DNA of 64,000 bases from Megaleporinus macrocephalus (GCA_021613375.1 CM038727.1:2694504-2758503), one strand, 5' to 3'. Positions 22,975 through 34,880 are shown, numbered from the stretch's first letter. A program made the numbers and translations. Notes: generated by a model not told the origin, from the letters alone.

Positions 22975-23280
22975 ACACGCAGAACAGCCTTTTACCGCCT
23001 GAAGAACATTGCTAGGATTTACTGCTTTCTCTGTTCTACTGCTGCTGAGAGCTTAATCCATGCTTTTGTAACATCCTGACTCGACCACTGCAATGCTCTG
23101 TTGTACGGCCTCCCTGCTCGGGCCTTGAGCAGACTGCAGTATGTGCAGAGTTCTGCTGTGAGGGTGCTGACCCTGAAAAGATCTTGGGAGAACATTACTC
23201 CGAGACCTTCACTGGCTCCCAGTGCAGTATCGTATCCAGTACAAATGGCTTGTGTTGGTTTTTAAATCCCTGCAAATAAC
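22975..23280 (+). mobile_element. L2/Rex-like LINE reverse-transcriptase C-terminal fragment
   Basis: Reading + gives LIHAFVTS, a stop, LDHCNALLYGLPARALSRLQ and then an AVRVLT block. This is the hallmark S-R-L-D-Y-C-N-A-L-L-Y-G-L block of L2/Rex/CR1-type LINEs. One nonsense codon replaces the Arg, so it is a dead copy. An (ATT)n run follows at 23,282-23,302. Confidence 0.75.
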
Positions 23281-23844
23281 ATATTATTATTATTATTATT
23301 AATTGCTGCAGACTTGTAATTGGTTGGGAATTGGTAGGGATTACTCCTGATTGGTTCATATTAATGATCTGTTTTAGGCTATACATTACATAGTACTATA
23401 TTATAATAATGTTATATATGTTATATAAAGTTATGTATCAATAATTACATTAAAATGAATTTCAGGGTGTATATATATCAGAGATGTTCACAAGTCACAA
23501 AATACAAGCCTAGGTCAAGTCACGAGTCTTTAGGCTTTAGTCTAAGTCAAGTCTCAACAACTCCTGGTTATAATATAATATAACCCACTTTACATCTTAG
23601 ACTTAAGTAGAGGTGTCAGTAGTCATTTTAACCACTACAAGCTTTCAATTCTGTTTATCTGAACCTGTTTATAATCCCCCGATATGCATTACTGCCCACC
23701 CACTCGACGAGACCCACCCACAGACGAGAGAGGTCTTCATTGTCACTGTGCTCCTACAGCGCTGAACACCCCTGCTGTCGTTTGACCCCATGACCTGGAT
23801 TGCAGATTCATCTGAACGAACTCAGAAACAGGAGGAGAGCGAAA

Positions 23845-24180
23845 CCTCCCGGGCTCCGTCCACGCTAACGGCACGTCTCCAAGGTGATCGATAGCCAGGA
23901 TGCTTATCAGGCCCGGGGTGTGTTACACACACCTAATTGCAATTGATTCTTTTCTCTATCGCATTAATTGCGCCGCCGCCGCTCCAATCGCCTGCTTGCT
24001 CCCTCACGCGAGGCACAAGCCCAAACTCCGACTCCATTTGTCTTTGCGCGTCCTAAAGGTTTTCAATAGGGCAGCGTCTCCGCGGCCGCACCTGCTCGGG
24101 ATGACCGCTGATTTAGTTGAAAGGTTGTTCGAAAGGTCAAGCGAGGAGGCACAAGAGGGGCTACATCACCATGACGCTTA
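23845..24180. promoter_or_regulatory. Candidate conserved non-coding element
   Basis: GC-mixed, non-repetitive sequence with a palindromic AATTGCAATT (about 23,934-23,943), GCATTAATTGCG and a GATCGAT core. It lies between satellites. The open frame across it has no coding character that I recognise. Confidence 0.35.
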
Positions 24181-24324
24181 GCACAGTCACGAAGAGCAAG
24201 ATCTACTTCACCCAGCACACAGTGATCCACTCACACAGCATGGCTGCTACTTCCAGTCACTGTTGGAGGTTGTGGTGCTAATAAAGGTGGAGCTGCTCGT
24301 CTCTTCAGTCTCTTCAGTCTTGAA

Positions 24325-24866
24325 CGGTTTACAGTTCTGAGTACTGAACTCCCAATATTACACTATATAACAGTGTTATTACAGGTTTACAGCTCTGAGT
24401 ACTGAACTCTCCTTATTACACATATAACAATGTTATTACAGGTTTACAGTTCTGAGTACTGAACTCTCAGAACTGTAAACTCACTATTACGCTATATAAG
24501 TGTTATTGCAGGTTTACAGTTCTGAGTTCTGAACTCACTATTACACTATATAACAGTGTTTACACGTTTACAGTCTGAGTACTGAACTCTCACTATTACA
24601 CTATATAACAGTGTTATTACAGGTTTACAGTTCTGAGTACTGAACTCTCACTACTACACTGTATAACAGCGTTATTACATGTTTACAGTTCTGAACTCTC
24701 ACTATTACACTATATAACAGTGTTATTACAGGTTTACAGTTCTGAGTACTGAACTCTCACTATTACACTATATAACAGTGTTATTACAGGTTTACAGTTC
24801 TGAGTACTGAACTCTCACTATTACACTATATAACAGTGTTATTACAGGTTTACAGTTCTGAGTACT
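24325..24866 (+). repeat. 58-bp satellite (array 2), about 9 copies
   Basis: Same unit as 16,615-17,690, with more deletions in its left half. Confidence 0.92.
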
Positions 24867-25014
24867 GGTTCTTGCATCCTTCACACCATATTCAGGGGGT
24901 CACTGTTCTGATGCCACGAATTCTATTGAACACTTTTCATCTCGCTGCAATAACTGGATGTTATTATCTTCTGAATATTCTCAACAATGTTCCTTCGTTC
25001 TTTTCACATTCTCC

Positions 25015-25076
25015 TCTCTCTCACTCGCACACACTCTCTCTCTCTCACTCTCTCTCACTCTCTCTCTCTCTCTCTC
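25015..25076 (+). repeat. CT-rich microsatellite
   Basis: CTCTCTCTCACTCTCTCTC-type repeats. Confidence 0.9.
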
Positions 25077-25734
25077 ATGATTGTAAGGACAGTTTATCCT
25101 GGGGATATTGATATAGCACTCTTACAATTTACACAGGCATGAACACATCACACTCCTCCAGCCCTGCATGCGTAAGAATGAAGCCGTGAGTCAGAGCGTG
25201 CTCATGCCTCCTCCTGCTGGAGAGGGAGGCTTAACTCCACACTCCCAGCACACAACCCTCGGCAGGACTTTCTGGGGGGAGATTGGATATTGAGGGATGG
25301 AAGGAGGGATTTGTGTGGGGGGGATACAATGTGGGCAGTAATAATGCGTCTGATTTTTGGTGCTGATCTTATTTATGGGCTGAGCTGGTCGTCACTGGGA
25401 GGAGGCAGAGGAGGAGAGGAGATCTGAGAGAGGAGTGTGAAGAGCATCACTGTTCTCTCAGCTAGAGAACAATCCGAGCTAGACAATGCAAGAGTGGTGT
25501 GCTTAATAAAGCTTGTTGACAGCAACGTGTCCATTATGGTGATGTTCGTGTTAATGTAACCTCTTCTCTGATGTCCACTTATGATGCAGTCTCATGCAGC
25601 CAGATGTGATATTGGATGGAGAACGTCTGGAGACAACCATGAGAAAATTTGGAGCTAAATTTGGGGGAATGAATGAAAGAAACTGAGAGTGAAATTTCTA
25701 AAAGCTCAATGCTTTGTGAACCTGTAGCTCATGA

Positions 25735-26320
25735 AGGTAAGAGGTGACGGTGAAGGTAAGAGGTGACGGTGAAGGTAAGAGGCGACGGTGAAGGTAAGAG
25801 GCGACGGTGAAGGTAAGAGGTGATGGTGAAGGGAGGAGGCGACAGTGAAGGGAGGAGGCGACGGTGAAGGGAGGAGGCGACGGTGAAGGTAAGAGGTGAT
25901 GGTGAGGGCAAGAGGTGATGGTGAGGGGAGGAGGCGACGGTGAAGGGAGGAGGTGACGGTGAGGGCAAGAGGTGATGGTGAGGGTAAGAGGTGATGGTAA
26001 GAGGTGATGGTGAAGGGAGGAGGCGACGGTGAAGATAGGAGGCGATGGTAGGAGGGCATGGCGAAGGTAGGAGGTGATGGCGATTGTAAGAGGTGATGGT
26101 GAAGGTAGGAAGCGACGGTTAAGGTAGGAGGTGACTGTAAAGGTAGGACGGGATAGTGAAGGTAGGACGGGATGGTGAAGGTAAGAGGTGATGGTGAAGG
26201 TAAGAGGTAATGGTGAGGGTAGGAGGTGAAGGTGAAGGTAGGAGGCGATTGTGAAGGTAGGAGGTGATGGTGAGGGTAAGAGGTGATGGTGAGGGTAAGA
26301 GGTGAAGGTAGGAGGGGATG
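25735..26320 (+). repeat. 19-bp G/A-rich minisatellite, about 30 copies
   Basis: Unit GAAGGTAAGAGGTGACGGT with GGGAGGAGGCGAC variants. The strand is almost pure purine plus T. Open - frames of up to 117 codons are repeat-encoded and not genes. Confidence 0.9.
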
Positions 26321-26599
26321 GTGAGCTTGTTAAGATTGTTAGATGGACAGCGTGGATGTAGAGTTACAGTTCTACCCAAAAAGTAAACGATGGGCTGCGT
26401 GTGGCCTCTGATGTTCTCAGTCAAAGTAAAAGTGATGTAGAAAGAATTCTTGGTCTTGTTTAAGCTCTCGTGCTCGTATCTGAGACGATCCGTGGGCAGC
26501 TACCAAAAAGTAAACAACGTTCACATTAAAAATACATGTATTCCCCATCCAGCAGCGGCATGAACTTCATCCACAGCTGTTCCAACAAGCTGCTGACAA

Positions 26600-26870
26600 A
26601 ACTCATCTGTCTCTGTGAAGACAGTCAAAAGGTCCAAATTCCTCGGTGTGCAATTCTCCGACAGTACAGCTGAGAAGATTATACAGGAGTCCATACCCAC
26701 CCTCAACATCTCCTATGATGAGGCCACCAGCACTATGGACGACTCTTTCCACCAGTCTCAATGACCTCTTACCCGCCTATCTTCTGGAGGATTATCCATT
26801 CCACCGACTCCAAAACTGTTTCTTCCCAGAGGTGGTCAGATTCCTGAAGGTACTGATGCCCCACCTGCAC
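26600..26870 (+). mobile_element. LINE ORF2 C-terminal-like remnant
   Basis: Segments reading KFLGVQFSDSTAE and HRLQNCFFPEVVRFLK resemble the L-G-x-x-I-S and N-R-L-x-N-S-F-F-P-x-A-V-R-L-L blocks near the end of several fish LINE ORF2 proteins. They lie in different frames with stops, hence decayed. Confidence 0.4.
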
Positions 26871-27540
26871 TGATCTACACCATCTCCAACATCCACCTGC
26901 ACTGATCTACACCGTCTCCAACATCCATCTGCACTGATCTACACCGTCTCCAACATCCACCTGCACTAATCTACACCGGTGTTTCTCAACCGTGGTTCTT
27001 GGGGCATCACAGGCATTGCAGGGCAGTGTGTCTCAGGACATTTATTGATATAGACTCTCTCCAACATACACCTGGACTAATCTAGACCCTCCCCAACATA
27101 CACCTGGACTGATTTCGACCTTCTTCAACATACACCTGGACTAATCTAGCCCCTTTCCAACATACACCTGGACTAATTTAGACCTTCTCCAACATACACC
27201 TGGACTAATTTAGACCCTGTCCAACATACACCTGGATTAAAGTAGACTCTCTCCAAAATACACCTGGACTAAAGTAGACCCACTCCAACATACACCTGGA
27301 ATAAAGGAGACCTATTCTAACATACACCTGGACTAAAGTAAACCCTCTCCAAGATGGTCCTCGACTAAAGTAGACCCTTTCTAACATACATCTGGACTAA
27401 AGTTGACTCTCTCCAACATACACCTGGACTAAAGCAGACTCTCTCAAACATACACCTGGACTAAAGTAGACCCTCTCCGATATACACTTGGACTAAAGTA
27501 GACCCTCTCTAACATACATCTGGACTAAAGTAGACCCTAA
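26865..27540 (+). repeat. About 30-32-bp minisatellite (array 1)
   Basis: 26,865-26,980 holds units of CTGCACTGATCTACACCGTC. 27,045-27,540 holds units of TCTCCAACATACACCTGGAC followed by TAAAGTAGACCC. A short unrelated insert lies at about 26,980-27,045. The family recurs inverted at 57,790-58,690. Confidence 0.88.
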
Positions 27541-27649
27541 TTAAGGAATGGTAATTAATAAGACCAGGAAAGTTTAAAAGAGAACTGTTTGTATAGGTGA
27601 CACCTGCACACATATGACCTTTACAGAAGAGACCTCAGAAGCACCTCCT

Positions 27650-28200
27650 GCACTTTCCTGCATTTTCACCTCAAAACGTTGAAGTTTACAAATATCTAAA
27701 CAAGCCTGCTGGATTCTGGAACCAAGTCTGTGGACTAAAGAAGCTGAAATATAATTTTCTGGCCACAGTGAGCGAAGGTATGTTTATGAACTGTTTGGAA
27801 AAAAGTGAGCAGAAGTTCATAAAAGGAATGCTTCTCCAAGAACAGAGGATGATCCATCATGCTTTGGGTTTGTGCTGCAGCCAGAGACAGAGAACATCTC
27901 ACTGGTGGAGATCAGAATGGATTCAGTTAAATAGCAGCAAAGTCTGCAAGAGAACTTCACACCACCGCAAAATAGCTGGAGATGAAAAAAGGTTAATGAT
28001 CCTAAACACTCCCCCAAATCCACAATAGTCTACCTGAAGAGGCACAAAGGTAAACATCCTCCAATCTAAACATTACTGTGAAGAATTAGCACTGAAAGAC
28101 TCTGAGCTGCTACAAAAAATTGATTACTGTCCATGCAAAGCGCCCAAACTTAGTAATTGTTAATGGTATGTGGAAATAAAACATCTGGCTTAGAAAAGTG
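27650..28200 (+). mobile_element. Tc1-like transposase pseudogene
   Basis: Decayed + strand coding DNA shows the order of a teleost Tc1 transposase: LKFTN and a NKPAGFWNQ-like stretch across frame changes, SIMLWVCAAA (the GGGSIMLWACVAA block), RMDS-like, then NDPKHSPKSTIVYLKRHKGK. The last block contains the second catalytic Asp region. There are several frameshifts, and the C-terminal third is missing. Confidence 0.7.
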
Positions 28201-28955
28201 GGAAATTTTTTATTTTAGGTTTTTTGGAGTCTAGACTATAGCAGAATGACAACGTGTATAAGACGACAACATTATTTCTACTCACATCAATATCTTACTA
28301 AACTCAGTTTTCCATAATGTGGGCAGTCCATCACTTGTCATGGTCACCATATCTCTGTCTGTCCACTCATACTTGAACTAAATATTAAACTTCTAGGCCT
28401 CCGTGTTGCCTCCAGTCAACATAACTTACTTTAGCTTTTTAAAAGAAAGTGTGACACCCATTTGACTGGTCAGTGCTACAATACTTACCAATGAAAATGC
28501 AAGAAAGTGGTCCCACCACCCACATATCAAACGTTTCCATTTGTCCAGTATGGTACAATGTTGCCTGGAGGCATCAAACGTTTAATAAATAAATACATTT
28601 TAAAATAATCAAATTGTTGTCCAAGTATGAGCAGAAAAAAAAATAAAATTTATCATTGACATTGAAATGTCTACCATAGAGGGTTCAGCCAATAATTATT
28701 AATTATTTATTCATTTTTTGGTCAGGAATGAGAGTTTCAGGTTTGAAAAATCAAAGATTTTGGTGATAAATACTGATGTGGCTGTAATTAAAGGATGAAT
28801 TCTTATTGAGTGGTGTGATATTGTCCTGGACTGGAGACTGAATAAGAAGAGACTGAACAGTGGGTTACTGCTCTCATGAGTTTGTAAAGATGAATAGCGG
28901 CGATGAAACAACATCCAGCGTCACGCAAACACACAGCTCACAAAACAGAGCCTTG
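28200..28955. other. AT-rich stretch, nothing recognised
   Basis: Likely includes the non-coding tail of the upstream Tc1 relic; no other support. Confidence 0.35.
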
Positions 28956-28959
28956 ATAT

Positions 28960-29380
28960 TCGGAAACATTCCATATTCCACCTTTTAGCTCGAGTCGACA
29001 TCTGAAGGTATGCTTAATGCAGCCGAACGGCAGAAATGTCAGCTATTCATTGATGCTAGTTTCTTTTATATGTGCAAGAAACCCTTTTAATTGGCTTCTT
29101 AGAACTTCAGCCCGTATGTGGAGCAGCGCTTTATAGCTCTATATTTATAAAGTGGAATAAGTCGCTCCTGCTGTCAAAACATATCGGCTCAGCCAGCGAG
29201 ATATGTGTGCTGAGCTGTCATATAACCTGCGCAGGTGATATTAGACGAGATATAGCATCTGGCTTTCCGGCGCATGGTGGGATCCCATAAATCAGACGAG
29301 ACCAACAACAGATATTTTAATATATATTTCATTCTTGACGTCCAGCTCCAGCGCCCAAGTTTTCATATGCAGTAAGTCAC
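28960..29380. promoter_or_regulatory. Candidate conserved non-coding element
   Basis: Non-repetitive, with E-box (GCAGGTGATA), CTATATTTATAAAGTGG (MEF2/TATA-like) and ATTA cores. It is flanked by a satellite/Tc1 zone on one side and Tc1 on the other. Confidence 0.35.
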
Positions 29381-29384
29381 ATTA

Positions 29385-29850
29385 TTATGAGCATCAGCTA
29401 ATATCCAGAGTGACCACCAAGTCCAGCATGGACAGCAGCTAGACGGACTCTGGACTCTAGGTTCTGGTAGGTGGTCACAGGTATCTGGAGGTATCATGCT
29501 GACTGCAGTGCATCCCACAGCTGCTGGAGGGAGCGTGGAGGAGGATCCATAGAGCACAACACCACCATCCATGTGGTCCCACAGATGCTCAACTGGGTTC
29601 AAGCCTGGGGAATGAGGGCTCCAGGCTAGAACTTACAAGTCTTGGTCAGCTCTTCCAACCAGTGTGGGACATTTCTAACTGTGAGACGTGGCTCGTTGTC
29701 TTGCTGGAAGATCCCATCCACCCCAGAGAAGACAATCAGCATGTATGGCGTACGTGATCTACAAGGATGGGTTCAGACCCCAATCGGTGGAGATTGTCTT
29801 CTACATGGATGAGTGGATCCAGAGAGTGCCAGTAGAAGGTGGTCATAATG
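29385..29850 (-). mobile_element. Tc1 transposase C-terminal half, broken
   Basis: On the - strand: IFQQDNEPRLTVRNVPHWLE (second catalytic Asp block), then SPGLNPVEHLWDHMD (third catalytic residue block, normally SPDLNPIEHLWD; the Asp reads Gly here), then SLQQLWDALQSA, a TGA in place of Trp, IPVTTYQNLESRV, and a C-terminus GLGGHSGY before TAG near 29,400. One stop, at least one frameshift and the changed Asp make it non-functional. The - strand order and the natural C-terminal stop are clear. Confidence 0.82.
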
Positions 29851-29989
29851 ATGTAATTTAACTTTGTATATAGAATGGATCATATTTTTTTTGCTCTACA
29901 AGGCCAGTTTTAAAGCTTCAGGTAGCTAACATTACCATTACCTCTAGGAAGGACTGTAATAATAATAATAATAATAATAATACAGCAAA

Positions 29990-30360
29990 ATACATACAAA
30001 CACAAAAAATGGGGCAATGTGAGATCGTAATCCAGCGAACAGGCAAAACCAGGAGATCAGTAAGCCAGGCAGACTAGACACGAGTAAGAGACAAGAGAGT
30101 AGTTGAGGGAACGGAAGAGCAGTCAGAACCAGGAGAGACCAACAAACCAAGCAACCAGAACCAGAAGAAACAAACGAGAGAGAGAGAATCGAGAAACAAA
30201 GAAAGTCAAAGCCAAAGATCAAAACAGTAGACATCATAACAGGTGTGTGTGTAATCAGTACTCTGGAGAAACGGAGTGTGATAGAGACGTGTGATTGGTC
30301 TGTCGGAGACTTGTGGCTGTGATGTCATTGGGGAGTGCCATCAGAAAATTAGAGTCAGGA
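29990..30360. other. A-rich dispersed sequence, unclassified
   Basis: AACCAGGAGAGACCAACAAA-type sequence, similar in style to 20,425-20,735 and 36,810-37,000. It is preceded by an (ATA)n run at 29,957-29,983. Possibly a retroelement terminus; not proven. Confidence 0.3.
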
Positions 30361-30689
30361 AGATTGGTATTGTCGAAAGAGACCCTAGTTGTGACATGCA
30401 GCTTTTAATACAGAACTTAAACCAGAAATCATGTCTTTGAAAAAAAAAAAGGTTTTAAAAAATTTGGTGTAAAAAAAGTTGGTACTTAGAATTTCAGGTA
30501 CAAAATAATGATTCAGACCTGAATTTCACAACCTCAGTTTTTGGTAACCGAATTAATTTTTTTTTTGCAGGTCAAATTTCACACAACTTTTTTTTCAAAA
30601 TCATGATTTGTAGGTTCAGGGCACAGATTTAACTCCATAAGCCAGTTACTGGTTTCACTGGGTAGTTATTCATCAAGAAAATGTAATAC

Positions 30690-31640
30690 CACTAGGGTCA
30701 GTTCTAGGGCCTTTGATTTTCTCAATGTACATTGTTACCTCCAGGTGATGTCATTAGGATGTCATTCTCTTACTGGAAGGGTGGCTGTTGTGATGGTGTG
30801 TCCATTAAAACACAGGAGGATGAACAGACTTGGATGACAGGATGAACGGTGACAAGCAGAACGGATGCCTGGGTGGATAATGATTGCATGGCTGAGAAAA
30901 GAATGGATGAGGATAGATATTGGATGGATGAATGTGTGGATGAATGGATAAATGACGGAAGGAAGATGATGGATGGATGGTTTATCTACAAATAAACAAA
31001 ATATATAAGGATCAGTGAAAACCATACAAACAGTGCAACACAGGAATTACAAACCACGTGAGCTAAACAAAGAAAACAATCAAATGAAGAGAAATGGATC
31101 AAAACTTACACAAATACGCAATCCAGGGAAACACAGTCCTCAATCCATACTTGCACAGAAGCTCAGACCATGCCAAACAGAGAAATAAGATGGCCGACAT
31201 TGACCTTTTAAACCCCAGGCCCCCCTCATACTGCTGCAAAGGATTATGGTCTTTGTAGTGTTGGCTCCCAGGAGATTTCCAACAGGAAGCATATTGTAAA
31301 CTTTCATAGTTACACCGATGACAAACAATTATGCCTTTCTAATCCTTCTGATCATTTACATTCAGTAGGCAGACTTACCAGCTGTGTGGCAGATGTTTCT
31401 CTGTGGATCTTTTTGGAAAAGATTTGGGATTTTTTTTAAAGTAAAAAAAACAAACGCTTTATGACAGATTTGGTTTCTTTACATAACTCGCTATTTAATT
31501 AAAACTTATAAAAAGTTTAACTTTGTATTTGGTTAAGTACGTTTATGGTATTACTAATGAAACCTGTCTGTGACGCACTTTGAGCTGCCACTGGTATAAA
31601 AAGTTCTCTATAAATAAAAGATTTCATTAAAAATTACTAT
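30690..31640 (+). mobile_element. L2/Rex-like LINE RT split by an insertion
   Basis: 30,690-30,765 encodes GSVLGPLIFSMY and then, after a frameshift, LLPPGDVIRM. 31,305-31,400 resumes with SYTDDKQLCLSNPSD, the degraded Y-A-D-D-T-Q-L-Y catalytic motif that normally follows within a few dozen bases. The 540 bp between (a (GGAT)n-like run at 30,905-30,985 and A-rich DNA) is therefore an insertion. The 3' end reads CACTTTGAGCTGCCACTGGT at about 31,577, the same LINE tail as at 57,510-57,575. Confidence 0.7.
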
Positions 31641-32130
31641 TATTATTTGTAACGAATCAGCAGAGTGTTATTTTGATCTATACGCAAGGCTTTATTAACA
31701 CAAGGCGCAGAGCCAGGCAGTCTGACATGAAAGTCCCAGGACAGCAGTGCAAGTCGGATACCCCTCAAACGGTGGAATAAAAAAGGTTAGCCCTTTGTGT
31801 GGATCCTGAGCATGCCAGGAGGGGAGCCCGTGGGCCGTCGCCACTCTTGCCATTCCGGAGAGAGCGTAGAAACACTTTTCTCAAAGTCAAGTCCAAGTTC
31901 AAAGTCTACAGAGATGGAAGCTTGTTGCCAAGCACAAGCACAAAATCAAAGTCCAATGGCCTGACCAACCTCACCGTGTGGAGACCCGTGAGGGATAGGA
32001 TTGATCAGGCTGATCAGCGAGTCCAGCGGCCTCAAGGGCTCCAGGGGGGACGGCAGGTCCCCACTGTGGAGAGAAGGTGTTACTGAACAATGAGGAAGAC
32101 AGAGGTAGGTACAGGTGTTATGAACAATGT
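31640..32130. other. Unclassified stretch, possible repeat
   Basis: A 95-codon + frame from 31,799 has no recognised domain. Sequence style (GCCAGGCAGTCTGACATGAA) suggests a retroelement end, unproven. Confidence 0.3.
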
Positions 32131-32216
32131 GTCAGAGGCTATATGGTCCGGGCCAATGGGGCCCAAAACATTTTGCGATGCCTGTCAACATTTATGATAC
32201 AATAGATTTTTATTTC

Positions 32217-32457
32217 TAAGGGCCCTCCATTTTATGGATCCTCTAACTTTTGGGGACTTTGACCCCAGGGCCTCTAGCCATGCTTTTGGGGCCCTAGCCA
32301 TGGTTTTGAAGTCAGAGCAATGCCACAACACCTCGTCCATTTTCATAAGGGGCCCAAAAGCATGGCTAGGGGCCCCAAAAGCATGGTTCGGGCCCCCAAG
32401 AAGCCCTGTGGTCAAAGTCCCCAAAAGTCAGAGGATCCTTAAAATGAAGGGCCCTTG
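32217..32457. repeat. Long hairpin (foldback) with about 90-100-bp arms
   Basis: Left arm 32,218-32,309 and right arm 32,349-32,454 are inverted copies. AGGGCCCTCCATTTTATGGA pairs with the complement of the right end, ACTTTTGGGGACTTTGACC is perfectly matched in both, and CCATGCTTTTGGGGCCC is shared. The right arm has about 12 extra bases. The loop is about 40 bp. It may be a foldback transposon or a structured RNA source. Confidence 0.85.
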
Positions 32458-32861
32458 AAAGTAACCTCCCCCAACCCGTGCCCCAAAGCTGGTGGCTTAC
32501 TGGACGCTGTCCAGGCAGCCCACGGGAGTGTTGTTTACTCGGAATATTGGATAAAATGCCACTTTTCAGTCCCTACTTTCTCCCCACGGTCTAATTTATT
32601 GATTATTTACCATTTATTATATAGCTCTCCTTCCTTTCTACTTTCATTACACTCTGTAAATGACTTTAGTAAATCACTTGAACAGCGATATAATAAATAA
32701 GCTGTAACCAATCCAGCAAACTGTCAGCAGTACCATTTAACAACATCCGTTTATATTAGACCCACTCATTAATTTCTCTCTCTGTAATATTTTAATATTT
32801 CTCCCTTTCTCTCCAAAATCAAAGACTGCAGGAGAGAAAGATCCAACAGAAGATCACAGTA

Positions 32862-32935
32862 GATGTTGGAGGTGAGATGTTACAGTAGATGTTGGAGGTG
32901 AGATGTTACAGTAGATGTTGGAGGTGGTGCTGATG
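32862..32935 (+). repeat. 24-26-bp repeat, 3 copies
   Basis: CAGTAGATGTTGGAGGTGAG repeated. Confidence 0.85.
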
Positions 32936-32939
32936 TGAT

Positions 32940-34085
32940 GAAGAGAGGTTTGAGCTGAACTGAAAGATGAGCTGCTATCGAGCAGCAGATTAAGAACCAC
33001 CAAGAAAACAGCTACAACTGAGCTACAACTGGTGTGTTGGCGGTTGGTGGACCTCCATACCGAGGAGCTCCACAACGTCTGTGGTTTGGTTTTCTTTAAC
33101 TGTCCTGTGGATCAACCAGCACCACACACTCAACTCCGCCCCTCTCGTCATTAACTACTACTGACCACCAGCACCATCAGCTCACAGCTTCTCCTTCACC
33201 AGTTCTCCTGCACCTCCATTTAAGGTGGGAACAGGAGAACTGGTGAAGCTGCTTCATCCTTGTGCGCCTGTAGGAGTGAGTATTGTAGAGTGAACAGTTG
33301 GTCTGGGAGTGATGTGACTGGTCACTGGTGAGAGGTTTAAAACTACAGCTACAAGAAAAACTGGAACAGGAAGTTCAGTCTCTCGTCCTGACCACACATG
33401 AAGGCTCAGATAGTTCTGCTGCTGCTTTTTGGTACTAGATAGAAGCTCCTCGTGGTTCTCAGTTAAACTGATTCTGAGAGACTGTAAAGATGTAAACCAC
33501 AGACGTTCTGAGAGAGTTTGAGAGCGCCCCCTATGTGGAAAATCACTTTCCAGCAGCTCAGTGATGTGACATCATTTGCTAAGAGCCTTTTAATGTAACA
33601 CTGTCACTACAAACCAGAGCAGTGCTTCTGCTGCAGAGCCGGACCAATGCCTGGGCAGCTGAGCCACCACATGTGCCGGGCAGATAACCGGAGTGCACCC
33701 GAGAGTCTTGCGGCGTACACAATGGAGGGATCTACTCCTTTATAAGCTCTCTGTAAGACCCCTGTGAGCACCGCCACAGCAAAACAGTTCTGATAGGACA
33801 TAGCGCCAGACATACTACGCCGACACCTGCCGTAAACTGAGCAGTCATTTCCAATCAATCACAGAAAACACCTGTTAGACATCCTCTCACCATCACTGCC
33901 AGCAAATGAGACCAATTTGGCTGATTCAGTTTGAAAACCTTGAAAACAAATAGCTGCCTCAAAACAAAATCTTCACTCGCTGCTGAGTTCCAAACAGCCT
34001 CTGGAAGAAACATCAGCACAAGAACTGAAGCCTCAGGGGTCTTTAGGAAATAGGCCTCGAGGGATGAGCAGCTAATCACTATGCG
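32940..34085. other. Mostly unique sequence, nothing firm
   Basis: 33,607-33,858 is open on the - strand (83 codons), and the + strand of the same stretch also has protein-like composition, but I recognise no family. The remainder has no feature. Confidence 0.3.
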
Positions 34086-34655
34086 GTGTGGTGTAAAGCT
34101 CCACCACTGGATTCTGAAGTGGAGTAAATCTCTACAACTGTATTTTAGAGAGAAGTAATGCTCTACCACTGGATTCTGTAGTGGCATAAAGCCCCACCAC
34201 TGGATTCTGGAGTGGCGTAAAGCTCCCTCAATGAGCTTGAGTGGTGTAAAGCTCCACCACTAAACTCTGGAGTGGTGTAAAGCTCAACCACAGGACTCTA
34301 CATAGGTAAATCTCCACCACTAGATTCTGGAGTGGCGTTAAGCTCCACCACTAGATTCTGGAGTGGCATAAAGCTCCACAATTGGACTCTGGAGTGGTAT
34401 AAAGCTCCACCACTAGACTCTACATAGGTAAATCTCCACCACTAGACTCTGGAGTGGCGTAAATGTCCACCACTGGACTCTGGAGTGGCATAAAGCTCCA
34501 CCACTAAACTCTGGAGTGGTAAAAAGCTCCACCACTGGACTCTACATAGGTAAATCTCCACCACTAGATTCTGGAGTGGCGTTAAGCTCCACCACTAGAT
34601 TCTGGAGTGGCATAAAGCTCCACCACTGGACTCTGAAGCAGTAAACCATGTTCTC
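34085..34655 (+). repeat. 31-bp satellite, about 18 copies
   Basis: Unit AGCTCCACCACTGGACTCTG followed by GAGTGGCATAA. A second unit type (TCTACATAGGTAAATC) recurs at intervals, showing multi-unit duplication. Confidence 0.9.
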
Positions 34656-34684
34656 TGGAATGACTAATCATATTTCACTTTCTG

Positions 34685-34880
34685 GCAGTCTGATGGAGGA
34701 ATCGGTGTTTGGAGAATGAATCCAGAAGATGCTACCTACCAGAATGTAACAGTACTTTTTGGTGAAGGAGGGATAATAGTCATGTGTCCAGTGTCCAGAC
34801 TACCCTTAACCCCACTGAACTTCTTTAGGATGAACTCGTCCATGGATTGTGAGTCTCGTCCAACATCAGTGCCTCACAAA
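34685..34880 (+). mobile_element. Tc1 transposase fragment interrupted on its right by mariner
   Basis: Reads SDGGIGVWRMNPED, FGEGGIIV, then TTLNPTELL, a stop and DELVHGL. These are the blocks S-D-G-x-x-W-V-W-R-x-P, F-G-G-G-G-I-M-V and D-L-N-P-I-E-L-L-W-D-E-L of Tc1, with an internal deletion and the Trp turned to a stop. Homology stops at about 34,880, where a mariner-like element begins. Confidence 0.7.

Noticed and set aside
25706..26424. Ser/Pro/Leu-rich minus-strand frames up to 117 codons
   Set aside because: Encoded by the 19-bp minisatellite; no other coding signal.
32185..32458. 74-79-codon frames on both strands
   Set aside because: They mirror each other because the DNA is a hairpin; not independent genes.
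33600..33860. Possible 5S rRNA or tRNA-like sequence
   Set aside because: No internal control region or A/B boxes matched on inspection; left as unclassified.
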